Of a stretch of 64,000 nucleotides of DNA, positions 18,844 to 29,659 are shown in pieces. Both the position numbers and the translations under genes were made by a program. Source of the stretch: an uncultured eubacterium 1-6 (GTDB lineage Bacteria > Bacillota > Clostridia > Lachnospirales > Lachnospiraceae). The DNA is taken from positions 23,687-87,686 of the forward strand of contig CAIFEZ010000016.1 of NCBI GenBank assembly GCA_903789595.1, in the 5' to 3' direction. The stretch's first letter is position 1. Each line of letters begins with the position of its first letter. The notes under the pieces are model-generated. The model searched no databases, was not told the DNA's origin, and saw only the letters and a program-made list of their open reading frames with translations.

Positions 18844-19584
18844 ATGACAGAGCAGATTGTTTTCCATAAAGTAAACAAAGATGATGCGGTGAATGATATC
18901 CTGGATCAGATCGTTAAGGCGATCGAGGACGGTAAGCTCCGGGAGGGAGACGCGCTTCCCACCGAACGGAAGATGGCGGAGCAGATGGGCGTGTCACGGC
19001 CGGTGGTGCGGGAGGCGCTTCATTCTCTCCGGTTGCTCGGAATCATTCACCCGATTCAGGGCGGTGCAAATTATATCACCGACGATTTCAACGATTGCAT
19101 GATCACGCCGCTCACGCTGCTGTTCCGAATGAACCGGAGCACGGTGACGCAGGTGCAGCAGCTGCGGTCGTCTCTTGAAATGGAGTGTGCTTTTCTTGCG
19201 GCGGAGAAATGCACCGAATCGGACGCTGCGGAGCTGACGCGCTATCTCAATCGGCTCGAGCAGGCGGAGAATGACCGGGAACGGGCATCCCTTGACCGCG
19301 AGCTTCACCTCAAGATCGCTTCCATCGCGGATAATCCTATGATTTATCAGGTCCTGTGCGCCTCTTCGGTTCTGATTGAGAACATGATCACAGATATCCG
19401 CGCCCTGATCATGCAGAAGGAGAAATCCACGAAGGGTATTGACCAGGAGCACCGGAACCTGGTCAGGGCAATCACGGCGCACGATGTGCGGGATGCCACC
19501 CGGCGGATGGTTGAGCACATGTGGACCGTCACCGGTTATGTCAGAACGATCGAAGAAACTCATCGTTCTCAGCGGGAAGACTGA
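18844..19584 (+). CDS. GntR/FadR-family transcriptional regulator
   Basis: LREGDALPTERKMAEQMGVSRPVVREALHSLRLLGII wHTH plus FCD-like C-terminus. Confidence 0.93.
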   Translation: MTEQIVFHKVNKDDAVNDILDQIVKAIEDGKLREGDALPTERKMAEQMGVSRPVVREALHSLRLLGIIHPIQGGANYITDDFNDCMITPLTLLFRMNRSTVTQVQQLRSSLEMECAFLAAEKCTESDAAELTRYLNRLEQAENDRERASLDRELHLKIASIADNPMIYQVLCASSVLIENMITDIRALIMQKEKSTKGIDQEHRNLVRAITAHDVRDATRRMVEHMWTVTGYVRTIEETHRSQRED

Positions 19585-19694
19585 AAATACAGTACGGACC
19601 ACAGGAACGTCAGATGCACGGGCAGATATGTAATTCTTACGGGGAAGGCTGGACCGACACCGCTCTTACGAGGGAGTCTGAACCGGCACTGCCC

Positions 19695-20150
19695 TTATGA
19701 TGGAGTCTGGACCGGCACTGCCCTCTGTTCCACACTTGTGGAGAAGACGATCTGGGTTTTGGTCCTGCCGAATTTCTGGAGCTCATTGATGAAGTGATCC
19801 AGCTCAGTTGTACTTTGGAACAGCACCTCGATGAGCATCGAATAATCGCCCGTCACGCAGTTGCATTCCACCACATTCGGTATGGATTTGATATAGGGAT
19901 AAAACTCCGGTTTCTGGTTCGGCTCGACCTCCAGGTTGATAAATGCTTTGATATGATAGTCCAGCATCATGGGATTGACCTGGGCGTGATATCCCAGAAT
20001 CACGCCCTGCTCTTCCAGCTTCTCAAGCCTTGCGGAGACAGAGGGAGAGGACAGAAAAACCTTTGCAGCCAGGTCCTTGAGCGGGATTCTGCCGTTTTTC
20101 TGCAGGATATTCAGTATCTTGATATCGATGGCATCCAGCTTTTTCAACAT
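19695..20150 (-). CDS. Lrp/AsnC-family transcriptional regulator
   Basis: LDAIDIKILNILQKNGRIPLKDLAAKVFLSSPSVSARLEKLEEQGVILGYHA. Confidence 0.95.
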   Translation of the reverse strand: MLKKLDAIDIKILNILQKNGRIPLKDLAAKVFLSSPSVSARLEKLEEQGVILGYHAQVNPMMLDYHIKAFINLEVEPNQKPEFYPYIKSIPNVVECNCVTGDYSMLIEVLFQSTTELDHFINELQKFGRTKTQIVFSTSVEQRAVPVQTPS

Positions 20151-20539
20151 TCCACCTCCATGATTATCCGGTATCTGTGATTTTCCCGGTATCGAATGGT
20201 TCTTATCTGTACTTTCTGCAAAAAAATGCTATAAATATAATCCAAAACTATAAAAGTACAAAAAGAAAAAGAGGCACCGTTCGATCTCTCGTTCGGTACC
20301 TCTTTGTACTGCCATAATTATAAACCTTTCGAGGACAGATGCAAGCGGGAAGTTAAAAACGGCCTTATTTTGTTCGACATAACACGAATGATCTTTATTT
20401 TTTTTGTGAGAACATCCCGGATTTCTTCTCTTTCAATCTTTTCCGCTTAAGATATTTACATCGGATTTTTGCAGTGATATTCTCGCGTCATCCGGAAGGA
20501 CAGTCAGTGAAGACGTCCGCAAATTTTATGAGTGCTCTT

Positions 20540-20630
20540 ATTTACGCGAACAGCATCCCGGACGCAAAGTATTCGTGTGGGGCGAGCGTCGCGATAGCGA
20601 GATAAAACCCGCGAAGCGCATTTTATCTCG
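20540..20630. repeat. Dispersed palindromic element, family I, copy C, just upstream of aspA
   Basis: TTTACGCGAACAGCATCCCGGACGCAAAGTATTCGTGTGGGGCGAGCGTCGCGATAGCGAGATAAAACCCGCGAAGCGCATTTTATCTCG. Confidence 0.85.
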
Positions 20631-20659
20631 TTTCATTCAGGACATTTGGAGGAAAAATC

Positions 20660-22096
20660 ATGGAGATTTTTGAGAAGATCACAGCAGGAACTCGTCTGGA
20701 ATCTGATTCCATCGGCACTCTGGAGGTGCCGGAGGACGCCTATTACGGTGTGCAGTCGCTTCGGGCAAAGCGGAACTTTCCGATTACCGGCACCGGGCTA
20801 CATCCCCTGTTTATCCGGAACCTGGCGAAAATCAAGCTTGCGGCTGCCGAGACCAACAAGAAAAGCGGAAAGCTGAAGCCGGAAAAGGCGGAAGCCATCG
20901 CAAAGGCCTGTCGTGAGATCATGAGAGGCAGACTGGCCGAATCCTTCATCGTGGACGGGATTCAGGGCGGAGCCGGAACCAGCGCGAATATGAATGCGAA
21001 CGAGGTTGTGGCAAACAGGGCCATTGAGCTTATGGGCGGAAAAAAGGGCGATTATTCTATGGTTCATCCGAACGATGACGTGAACATGTGTCAGTCAACG
21101 AACGATGTGATTCCGACCTGCGGCAAGCTGACTGCCCTTGATCTCCTCTCCGGCCTTGACGGTGAGCTGGAAGAGCTGGCGGACAGCCTTTCCCGGAAAT
21201 CCGAGGAGTTTGACCATATTCTCAAAATCGGTCGCACGCAGCTGCAGGACGCCGTTCCCATGCGTCTCGGCCAGACCTTCCATTCTTACGCATCGATGGT
21301 TTCCAGAGACCGCGAGCGTCTTCTGAATCTCAGGAAAGAACTCTGCACGGTGAATATGGGCGCGACAGCCATAGGAACCGCCATCAATACCTCCGATTTC
21401 TATTTTTACAATATCGTTCCGACCCTCGGAAAAATCACCGGCTATCCTCTGACACAGGCAGCGGATCTTTTTGACGCGACCGAGAATCTCGACAGCTTCG
21501 TGATGATTTCCTCCGGACTGAAGACCTGTGCGGTTGATCTCTCCAAGATGTGCAACGACCTTCGTCTTCTCTCCAGCGGACCGCGGGCGGGTATCGGTGA
21601 GATTTCGCTCCCGGCGATGCAGAACGGATCCTCCATCATGCCGGGAAAAGTTAACCCGGTGATCCCCGAGGTTGTGACGCAGGTGGCATTTGAGGTCGCC
21701 GGCAACGACACGACGATTACTATGGCGGCTGAGGCCGGTCAGATGGAGCTGAACGCGTTTGAGCCGGTGCTGTTCTACAATCTGTTTGACTCCATTTCCG
21801 AGCTGACGCATGCAGTGAACACGCTGCGCGTAAACTGTGTCGACGGAATCACGGCAAATGAGGAGAGATGCGAGGAGCTTCTGAACGCGAGCGTCGGAAT
21901 CGCGACCGCTCTGAATCCGTATATCGGGTATAAGAAGGCCGCGGAAATCGCGAAGAAATCCCTGAAGACCAGTGTGCCGGTAAAGGAACTGGTGCTTCAG
22001 GAAAAGCTGATGACGGCAGGGGATCTCGAGCAGGTGCTGGATGCCTACAGCCTGACGGCAATCCATGGCGGAAGAACCGCGAGCAGTGCGGTCTGA
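20660..22096 (+). CDS. aspA: Aspartate ammonia-lyase (aspartase)
   Basis: Fumarase/aspartase signature GSSIMPGKVNP; IGTLEVPEDAYYGVQSLRAKRNFPITG. Confidence 0.93.
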   Translation: MEIFEKITAGTRLESDSIGTLEVPEDAYYGVQSLRAKRNFPITGTGLHPLFIRNLAKIKLAAAETNKKSGKLKPEKAEAIAKACREIMRGRLAESFIVDGIQGGAGTSANMNANEVVANRAIELMGGKKGDYSMVHPNDDVNMCQSTNDVIPTCGKLTALDLLSGLDGELEELADSLSRKSEEFDHILKIGRTQLQDAVPMRLGQTFHSYASMVSRDRERLLNLRKELCTVNMGATAIGTAINTSDFYFYNIVPTLGKITGYPLTQAADLFDATENLDSFVMISSGLKTCAVDLSKMCNDLRLLSSGPRAGIGEISLPAMQNGSSIMPGKVNPVIPEVVTQVAFEVAGNDTTITMAAEAGQMELNAFEPVLFYNLFDSISELTHAVNTLRVNCVDGITANEERCEELLNASVGIATALNPYIGYKKAAEIAKKSLKTSVPVKELVLQEKLMTAGDLEQVLDAYSLTAIHGGRTASSAV

Positions 22097-22284
22097 GCCG
22101 AATCTGTTTCGGCGGATGTGAGGAAAACTGTTTTTTCACAGACAGTGAACGCAAAGCGGCCGTGTGCCGTTGTATATTGCAGAACCGTGGCTCAGGTCAT
22201 ATGAGACCGTGTTCGGGCCGATTCATCTGCTGCCAGATAAGATTCAGCCGGATAGCATGGAATTCATATCCGGCCGGAGGATGT

Positions 22285-23613
22285 TCAGCTCCGGTCGAAT
22301 ACAATCGAGAGAACCACAAAGATCAGGAGCAGGAAGGGATAAAACAGGTAAGGAATGATCGATACGGTGGATACTCCCGAGAGGCTGGCTGCGATCAGAA
22401 GCTGCGCCCCGTAGGGAATGATTCCTTGAAAGATGCAGGAACAGGTGTCCAGCAGTGACGCAGTTTTCTGCGGCTGTATCTGATATTCCGTACTTACCGT
22501 CTTCGCGATGGGCGCAGCGACGACGATGGCGACGGTGTTGTTGGCAGTTGCGATATCCATCAGACCGGTCAGGAAGGCAATGCCGAGCATGGCGCCCCGC
22601 TTGGTGCGGGAGAATTTCCGGATCAGTTCCAGAATAGCCTCAAAGCCTCCGTACTCTTCCATCAGAGCGCTGATGGAGGCGACCAGAATGGTAACGATCA
22701 TGGTCTCGAACATGGATGACGTGCCGGTTCCCATGGAGGAAAAGGCGGTGGCGAAGCTGAGTTCTCCCAGCAGACCGCCCATGATCAGAAACAGGATGAT
22801 CCCGACGCCCAGCACAACGAACACATTGGTTCCCAGAAGAGCCATGACAAGAACCGCAAAATATGGAATCGCAAGGCCGAACTGGAAGGGATAATTTCCG
22901 AGTTCGGCTTTGCCGCCGTTCAGAGCAATGATACATAGGATTGCCAGCGTGAGTGCGGCGGCCGGGAGGGCGATCCGGATATTTGCGCGGAATTTGTCCT
23001 TCATTTCGACGCCCTGCGTCTTGGTAGCCGCGATCGTCGTGTCAGAGATGAAGGACAGGTTGTCGCCGAACATGGCGCCGCCGACGACGGTTCCGACACA
23101 GAGGGGCAGGTAAAAGCTCGCTGTTTTGGCGACGGAGGCGGCAATCGGCACCAGAACAGTTATGGTGCCGACGCTGGTGCCCATCGACATGGAAATCAGG
23201 CAGGATATGACGAACAGACCGGGAATCGCGAAGCGGCCCGGCATGATGTTCAGGAGAAGGTTAGCGGTACTCTCCACTCCGCCCGCTTCATTGGCGATTC
23301 CGCTGAAAGCACCCGCCATCAGGAAGATGAAGAGCATGATCGTGATGTTGTCATCGCCGATGCCTCTGGCGCAGATATGGATTTTCTCGTCAAAGGAAAG
23401 GGACGGGTTCTGGAGAAAGGCGACGATCAGAGCAAGACCGAAGGCCACAACGACGGACATGATGTAAAAGCCCATCTCTCCCTTGACCGGGTGGATATAC
23501 TCAAAGTAAATACCGGACCCCAGGTACAGGATGAGGAATACCAGAATAGGAATGAGGGCCTTGGGGTTCGCCTGCTTCTTCCTGGCGGTTGTTTCGATGT
23601 TCTGTTCAGACAT
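22285..23613 (-). CDS. NhaC-family Na+/H+ antiporter
   Basis: Multi-TM protein with GTSVGTITVLVPIAASVA, FGDNLSFISDTTIAAT motif typical of NhaC family. Confidence 0.9.
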   Translation of the reverse strand: MSEQNIETTARKKQANPKALIPILVFLILYLGSGIYFEYIHPVKGEMGFYIMSVVVAFGLALIVAFLQNPSLSFDEKIHICARGIGDDNITIMLFIFLMAGAFSGIANEAGGVESTANLLLNIMPGRFAIPGLFVISCLISMSMGTSVGTITVLVPIAASVAKTASFYLPLCVGTVVGGAMFGDNLSFISDTTIAATKTQGVEMKDKFRANIRIALPAAALTLAILCIIALNGGKAELGNYPFQFGLAIPYFAVLVMALLGTNVFVVLGVGIILFLIMGGLLGELSFATAFSSMGTGTSSMFETMIVTILVASISALMEEYGGFEAILELIRKFSRTKRGAMLGIAFLTGLMDIATANNTVAIVVAAPIAKTVSTEYQIQPQKTASLLDTCSCIFQGIIPYGAQLLIAASLSGVSTVSIIPYLFYPFLLLIFVVLSIVFDRS

Positions 23614-24027
23614 TTCTTTCTCCCGACATATCGTGTGATTTCGCATTCAGACTTCAGGGTGCTTTGCCTTCAGTGTCTTATGTGCACTTCGCATCCAGTC
23701 TCTTACGCGCGCTTCGCGTGCGACGAGCCTGTCTGCGTTTTCGAAGAGCTTATACAGTACATTTTATTTCATAGTATAAGGATATTCAAGGGAGGCGGCG
23801 GGTGTTTTGGCCGTTTTTTTCATGAATTTTTCCAAATTTTCAGCATTCTCTGGCCGGTACTTTCGGGACTTCGTACATCGACAAATTCCGGGAAAGCTGA
23901 TATGATGATTCGTTGTCAAGTTAAGCATATTAAATTGTCAAGTGTGATCTGTTAATTGTGGCAAAATATTGCGTTACGATTACGTGCATTATGAATATCG
24001 GAATTTCAGTCAGGAGCAGGAAATAGT

Positions 24028-26100
24028 ATGAGTATGAAAGAAGTTTTCGGCAGGGGAAAGCGCTGGTTTCAGAAGGCGGTGAGGCCGGAGCCGAAACCGC
24101 CGCGGCACCCGAAGCTGGTGGGGTTTCTGAACCGTTACGCCCTGATTCTGCATTTTGCCGCGTCGTTTTTCGGATACCTGGTCATCGAAGCGCTGGCGAG
24201 GCATTCCTTCGGGGCGGCGGTGACATTCCTGGATGATCATACCAAGGTCTTCCTTTACAATACGCTGATGATCTTCCTGAGCTCGCTGATCGTATTCCTG
24301 TTCCGGAACCGGATTTTCTGGAGAATCCTGGTCATGGCGTTCTGGATGATTCTGGGAATCAGCAACAGCATTCTCCTGGCGAACCGGGTAACGCCGCTGA
24401 CAGGACCCGATCTGACAGCGCTGGGGGAAGGAGCGTCTGTGCTCACGAAGTATCTGTCCGGCTGGGAGATCGGATTGATTTATGTGCTTGTCATTGGGCT
24501 GGTGATCGGCCTGATCGGGATACTTTGCCGGGCACCCCGCTATCAGGGAAAGATGCACCGGATTCCGGTGTTGATCGCGATTGTACTCTCCTGCTTCGGG
24601 TTCTGGGGACTGACGCGGGAATTGGTGAACGTCCGGCTGCTTTCCGCGTACTTTGAGAACATCGCCTATGCGTATGAGGATTATGGCTTCCCGTACTGCC
24701 TGACGGTTACGGTTCTGGATACCGGAATCTCAAAGCCGGACCGCTACTCTCAGGCGATGGTAGATCAGATCATCGCGGATGAGCATGATGAGGAGACCAC
24801 CACCTCGGATACCGAAAGCCTTCCGAATGTCATTATTGTGCAGTGCGAGACTTTTTTTGATCCTACCCGTATGAAAAATCTCTCATTCTCCGAGGATCCG
24901 CTCCCGAACTGGCATAAGCTGGAGAAGGAATACACCTCCGGGCTGTATCAGGTGCCGGTCGTGGGCGCCGGTACGGTAAATACAGAATTTGAGACGCTGA
25001 CCGGAATGAGCATGCGCTTTTTTGGCGCAGGAGAATATCCTTACAAGAGTGTTCTCCGGGACGAGACCTGCGAGAGCGCGGCGACCGTGCTGAAAAATCT
25101 GGGCTTTTCCGCGCATGCTGTCCACGACAATGAGGCAAACTTTTACAGCCGCCGCAAGGTGTACGCGAATCTGGGATTTGACACGTTCACTTCCGGCGAG
25201 TACATGGATACACAGAATGACGTAAATGAGAACGGGTGGATGCGCGATGAGAATCTGATCTATCCGATCAATGACGCGCTGGATTCCACATCCGGCAGGG
25301 ATTTTGTCTTTACTGTTAGCGTTCAGCCGCACGGCTCCTATCCGAGCGAGCATGTCATCGATGATCCGGAGATCACGGTATCGGGAACCGAAACGGACGC
25401 GGAGAATGCGGCGTGGGAATACTATGTGAATCAGCTGCACGAGGAGGATCAGTTCATCGCGGATCTGATTCAGGATGTGGAGGACCGCGGCGAACCGACA
25501 GTCATCCTCTTCTACGGCGATCACCTTCCGACCATGGGACTTTCTGATGAGGATCTGAATTACGGTTCGATCTACCAGACGAATTATCTTCTGTGGGACA
25601 ACATCGGTCTGAAAAAAGACAGCAAGGATATCGCGGCATATCAGGCCGCGGCGGATCTGTTCGACAAGCTCGATATTCATGACGGCGTCATGTTCCGGTA
25701 TCAGCAGACCATGCAGAACAGTGAAAGCTATACCTTTGACATGCAGACACTGCAGTACGATATTCTGTACGGAAAGCGGTATGTGTATAACGGAACGAAT
25801 CCATTTGAGAAGACGGATTTGCAGCTCGGCGTAAAGCCGGTGATCATCACCGGAATCACAAAGCTTGCGAACGGCACCTATTACATCAACGGTGAGAACT
25901 TCACGCAGTCCTGTAAGGCAGTGATTGACGGAAAGCTGGACGACAGCACGATCTATGTGAATAATCAGACGCTGATGGTGAATGATCAGAACCTGAACGA
26001 GGACAGCATGATCAAGGTAGCGGTTCAGTCGAATTCCAGCACGCACAAGGTGCTGAGCAGTACCTATTCCTATAAATACAGCTGGTTTGCGGAGGACTGA
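24028..26100 (+). CDS. LTA synthase / sulfatase-family membrane protein
   Basis: N-terminal TM helices, then NVIIVQCETFFDPT, SAHAVHDNEANFYSR, VILFYGDHLPTMG sulfatase-like motifs. Confidence 0.92.
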   Translation: MSMKEVFGRGKRWFQKAVRPEPKPPRHPKLVGFLNRYALILHFAASFFGYLVIEALARHSFGAAVTFLDDHTKVFLYNTLMIFLSSLIVFLFRNRIFWRILVMAFWMILGISNSILLANRVTPLTGPDLTALGEGASVLTKYLSGWEIGLIYVLVIGLVIGLIGILCRAPRYQGKMHRIPVLIAIVLSCFGFWGLTRELVNVRLLSAYFENIAYAYEDYGFPYCLTVTVLDTGISKPDRYSQAMVDQIIADEHDEETTTSDTESLPNVIIVQCETFFDPTRMKNLSFSEDPLPNWHKLEKEYTSGLYQVPVVGAGTVNTEFETLTGMSMRFFGAGEYPYKSVLRDETCESAATVLKNLGFSAHAVHDNEANFYSRRKVYANLGFDTFTSGEYMDTQNDVNENGWMRDENLIYPINDALDSTSGRDFVFTVSVQPHGSYPSEHVIDDPEITVSGTETDAENAAWEYYVNQLHEEDQFIADLIQDVEDRGEPTVILFYGDHLPTMGLSDEDLNYGSIYQTNYLLWDNIGLKKDSKDIAAYQAAADLFDKLDIHDGVMFRYQQTMQNSESYTFDMQTLQYDILYGKRYVYNGTNPFEKTDLQLGVKPVIITGITKLANGTYYINGENFTQSCKAVIDGKLDDSTIYVNNQTLMVNDQNLNEDSMIKVAVQSNSSTHKVLSSTYSYKYSWFAED

Positions 26101-26118
26101 GGGAGGAACGGCAGCTGT

Positions 26119-26170
26119 CACACCACAAAAGAAAGCCGCGGATTCATCCGCGGCTTTCTTTTGTGGTGTG
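26119..26170. terminator. Bidirectional terminator: perfect 24-bp inverted repeat
   Basis: CACACCACAAAAGAAAGCCGCGGA TTCA TCCGCGGCTTTCTTTTGTGGTGTG between convergent genes. Confidence 0.9.
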
Positions 26171-26194
26171 ATGCTTGTGTTTGCAATAAGTGTG

Positions 26195-26926
26195 TCAGAT
26201 GTCTACGCGCACATCCGCTTCCGCTTCTGCTTCTGCCTTGAAATCCGCGATCTGTCCCGGGCTTAGTTCCGGAAGCTGATCTGTGGATTCTACGCCGAAG
26301 TAGCGGAGAAATTTCTCTGTGGTGCCGAGAAGAATCGGTCTTCCGGGGACATTAAGGCGACCGAGCTCCTGGACCAGATCGTATTCCAGAAGCTTGTTGA
26401 CCGCGTGTTCGGAGCTGACGCCGCGGATCTGCTCGATCTGCGCCTTTGTGACCGGCTGCTTGTATGCAATGATGGAGAGTGTTTCGAGAATGACGTCGGT
26501 CAGCCGGGGTTTTTTCGGATGTCTCGCGAGGGTGATAAGCTGACCATAATACTGCTTCTTCGTGGAAAGCTGCCAGGAATTGTCGAGATCGAGAAGCTGA
26601 ATGCCGGATTCCGGACGGTTCAGCCTTTCCTGCAGGGAACGCAGCGCTTTCTCGGTCTGTGATGGGGTACGCCCTACGGCAGAGGCGAGACGCGACAGCT
26701 CGACGGAATCTCCCATCGCGAAGAGAAGCGCCTCCAGGGCGCCCTCCAGAGTAGTGTCCTCCGTCTCCGTCAGTCGAAGACCATCTGTCTTTTGGTCCGT
26801 GCCGGATTCTGCGGTACCTGTACTTCCGGTGCCGGAATCTGCATCACATGCTGCATCAGCGGCGACATTGGGCTCTGTACCCGGTTCTGTTTTCCTATCT
26901 TCTACATTATTATCTGCCATCTGCAA
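26195..26926 (-). CDS. scpB: Segregation and condensation protein B
   Basis: LEGALEALLFAMGDSVELSRLASAVG...ILETLSIIAYKQPVTKAQIEQIRGVSSEHAVNKLLE. Confidence 0.95.
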   Translation of the reverse strand: MQMADNNVEDRKTEPGTEPNVAADAACDADSGTGSTGTAESGTDQKTDGLRLTETEDTTLEGALEALLFAMGDSVELSRLASAVGRTPSQTEKALRSLQERLNRPESGIQLLDLDNSWQLSTKKQYYGQLITLARHPKKPRLTDVILETLSIIAYKQPVTKAQIEQIRGVSSEHAVNKLLEYDLVQELGRLNVPGRPILLGTTEKFLRYFGVESTDQLPELSPGQIADFKAEAEAEADVRVDI

Positions 26927-27047
26927 TTACCATTCTCTCAGAATCACTATCTGTTCGTTACTGATCATGCTTATCTGACCAGGCAGGACTGTGAAATTTC
27001 TGCCTGTCAGATATACCGTGAAAATCTGCTATGCAATTTCCACTCTC

Positions 27048-27980
27048 TCAGAACAATTCATTAAAGGGCTTGGTGCCCGCGTCCTCCCGGTAAGCGTCTC
27101 CGGCAAGCGCGGTTTCATGCTCATCCTCCATGGATTCAATCTCGATATCGCCGAAGAGCTCGTCCTGGGTGCAGTGAATCTTTCCGAGCTTCATGAGCTC
27201 GAGCACCGCGAGAAAAGTGACGACCGCATTCATTTTCGTCGGCTGCTTCTCCAGAAGCTTTTTGAAGGATACCTTTCTCTTCTTCCGGGTCACGATCTGC
27301 ACGGAATCCAGCTTATCGGGAAGAGAGACCTCGTCTCTTTCGATATGGCCGAATTTGCTGCGGATCGGGTCGATCTTGTCCTTCTGACGCTTCAGAACAA
27401 ATTCGAAGATTTCATGAAGCCTTTCGAGAGTGACGCCGTCCAGCAGCTCGGCGGGATCCACCGGAGGCGAGTAGCGGGCCACTTCCTTCGGAAGGTGCTG
27501 CTTTCGGGTAATAAGCTCGCCGGCATGGTCCGCGTATTCGCGCAGATGCCTGGAAATTTCCTTGTATTCCTTGTATTCGAGGAGCTGCTGTACGAGAGTT
27601 TCACGCGGATCAATTTCCTCACCGGTTTCTTCGTCGACCTCCCTGGGAAGAAGCATCCGGCATTTGATGTCGATCAGCGTTGCCGCCATCACCATGAATT
27701 CGCTGGTGACGTTCATGTCCTCGTGGTCCATCTGACGGACGTATTCCAGGTACTGATCGGTAATCTCTGAAATGGGAATATCGTAGATATCTATTTTGTT
27801 CTTGTCGATGAGGTGCAGGAGAAGGTCCAGAGGGCCCTGAAACACCTGCAGATTTACAGATATTGCCACTTCGGGAAAATTTCCTTTCTGACCGGAAGGC
27901 CGTGATACGGTCTGCTGCACGTGACAGGCAGAGACGCTGTGACACCGGCAGAGGCAGCCTGCCGGTACCAAAAAACGCAA
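27048..27980 (-). CDS. scpA: Segregation and condensation protein A (true start probably near 27870)
   Basis: VNLQVFQGPLDLLLHLIDKNKIDIYDIPISEITDQYLEY. Confidence 0.95.
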   Translation of the reverse strand: MRFLVPAGCLCRCHSVSACHVQQTVSRPSGQKGNFPEVAISVNLQVFQGPLDLLLHLIDKNKIDIYDIPISEITDQYLEYVRQMDHEDMNVTSEFMVMAATLIDIKCRMLLPREVDEETGEEIDPRETLVQQLLEYKEYKEISRHLREYADHAGELITRKQHLPKEVARYSPPVDPAELLDGVTLERLHEIFEFVLKRQKDKIDPIRSKFGHIERDEVSLPDKLDSVQIVTRKKRKVSFKKLLEKQPTKMNAVVTFLAVLELMKLGKIHCTQDELFGDIEIESMEDEHETALAGDAYREDAGTKPFNELF

Positions 27981-28043
27981 TATTCAGTAAACAGACATTG
28001 TGTCATAAACTGTATAAGCTGCGCGCCGCTCCGCACGGAAGAC

Positions 28044-28919
28044 TCAGGGATGAGGATGATCGTTTACATGGATTTCGGCGGTCACAATCTCCCGCGGATT
28101 ATGAATCCTGACGGGGATCGTATGCTCTCCGCAGCCGGAACTTACTATAACACTTTTTCCGTCCTTTTGGAATAAGCCGTAGGCCTTCCCGGTAAAGAGA
28201 CTCAAATCCGGGCTGATCAGTCCGCTGTGCTTTCCGAAGCGGACGATTCCCCCGTGATAGTGGCCGCAGAGAGTCAGGTCGGCGCCCCATTCCAGATAGG
28301 CGTCCATTCCCGACGGACTGTGAGCAAGGAGAAGGGTGATGCTGTCGGAAGGCGGCGTTCCGGGATTCTGCCCGGTGCGGAAGGCCTCTGTAAGCGCGGA
28401 GCAGGGAAGCTGTTCGTGACGGATTCTGCCGTAGTAGCGGCGGTCCATGCTGAAGCCGCAGATGCTGACCGGAAGGCCGTGCACCGTGAATTCCCGGACC
28501 TCATTCTGGAGCAGGACGAGACGGCCGGATTGCTCCAGAGTGTGCACAAAGCGGGGATACATGTCGCCGTACACCTCCGGATAGATCCGGGTACGGTATT
28601 CATGATTGCCCATGGCGAGATAAATATTCCCTGCCGGGTCATCATCGTCGTGCGAAGCGGCCCATTTCCCTGCCAGATGGGTGAGAAAATCAGCAGCGGG
28701 CGTGACGGAGCATCCGGGCTTTGCGACAATAGAGTCTCCGCCGCACAGAATCAGATCCGGCCGGTTTCTCTGAAGAATGGCTTCGATCCGGTAGGTTTCC
28801 TCCGGGCTGCAGCAGTTGTGCAGATCGGTGAAAAAACAGACTGTCAGTGTTCCGGACGGGAGTCCGGGTTTTTCAAGACTGATTTTATAGCGGGGGTCTT
28901 TGTATCTTCTCATGAACAT
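28044..28919 (-). CDS. Metallophosphoesterase
   Basis: FFTDLHNC, GGDSI, MGNHEY, LCGHYHGG motifs. Confidence 0.92.
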   Translation of the reverse strand: MFMRRYKDPRYKISLEKPGLPSGTLTVCFFTDLHNCCSPEETYRIEAILQRNRPDLILCGGDSIVAKPGCSVTPAADFLTHLAGKWAASHDDDDPAGNIYLAMGNHEYRTRIYPEVYGDMYPRFVHTLEQSGRLVLLQNEVREFTVHGLPVSICGFSMDRRYYGRIRHEQLPCSALTEAFRTGQNPGTPPSDSITLLLAHSPSGMDAYLEWGADLTLCGHYHGGIVRFGKHSGLISPDLSLFTGKAYGLFQKDGKSVIVSSGCGEHTIPVRIHNPREIVTAEIHVNDHPHP

Positions 28920-28967
28920 AATGAAGAAAGCTCTGGCATTTACATGTCAGAGCTTTTCATGTGCAAA

Positions 28968-29144
28968 TTAATTATATTTACGTTTTCTTGCTGCTTCGGA
29001 TTTCTTCTTGCGACGAACACTCGGCTTCTCGTAGTGCTCTCTCTTACGGATCTCCTGCTGGATTCCAGCCTTAGCGCAGCTTCTTTTGAAACGACGTAAC
29101 GCGCTATCCAGTGTTTCGTTCTCTTTTACGATAACGTTTGCCAT
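28968..29144 (-). CDS. rpsU: 30S ribosomal protein bS21
   Basis: [58 protein letters not shown]. Confidence 0.97.
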   Translation of the reverse strand: MANVIVKENETLDSALRRFKRSCAKAGIQQEIRKREHYEKPSVRRKKKSEAARKRKYN

Positions 29145-29302
29145 ATGCCCAAACCTAACCTCCCTCCAGTTGTAAGATTGTGCTAAATACAACTGTTTGG
29201 GTATTTTTGCACTCACTTTATTATAGCAAAATTTTCATATTCGTCAAGGCAAAATTTTAAATATTGTCATCCACTCTATTCGGCCCGTGATCTGGTCTCC
29301 AT

Positions 29303-29647
29303 CTACTCGGCTTCGATTTCCTTGATGACGCATTCATTCCCTTTGAGGAGCCAGGTCTCGCCGCTGTGGCAGTAGGGGCATTCCCGGCCGTGCTCTACGG
29401 TCGGGTAGGTCCTTTTGCAGTGATCGCACCAGGTCACCGCCGGGATCGTCTCAAGCTTCAGCTCTGCCGATTTCAATACGGGGTGACGAACCTTGAAGTA
29501 GTCCCAGCAGTCGGTGAAATAGTCTGTCATGATACCGGAGACCTCGCCGACCTGCAGTGTGACAGAACCGATTTTCGTAATACTCTGTTCCTTTGCAAGA
29601 TCATCCAGGGTCTTCGCCAGATGTGTTACAATTCCCATTTCATGCAT
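29303..29647 (-). CDS. hypA: Hydrogenase/nickel maturation protein HypA
   Basis: MHEMGIVTHLAKTLDDLAKEQ start and CDHCKRTYPTVEHGRECPYC zinc site. Confidence 0.95.
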   Translation of the reverse strand: MHEMGIVTHLAKTLDDLAKEQSITKIGSVTLQVGEVSGIMTDYFTDCWDYFKVRHPVLKSAELKLETIPAVTWCDHCKRTYPTVEHGRECPYCHSGETWLLKGNECVIKEIEAE

Positions 29648-29659
29648 AGATATTCCCCG

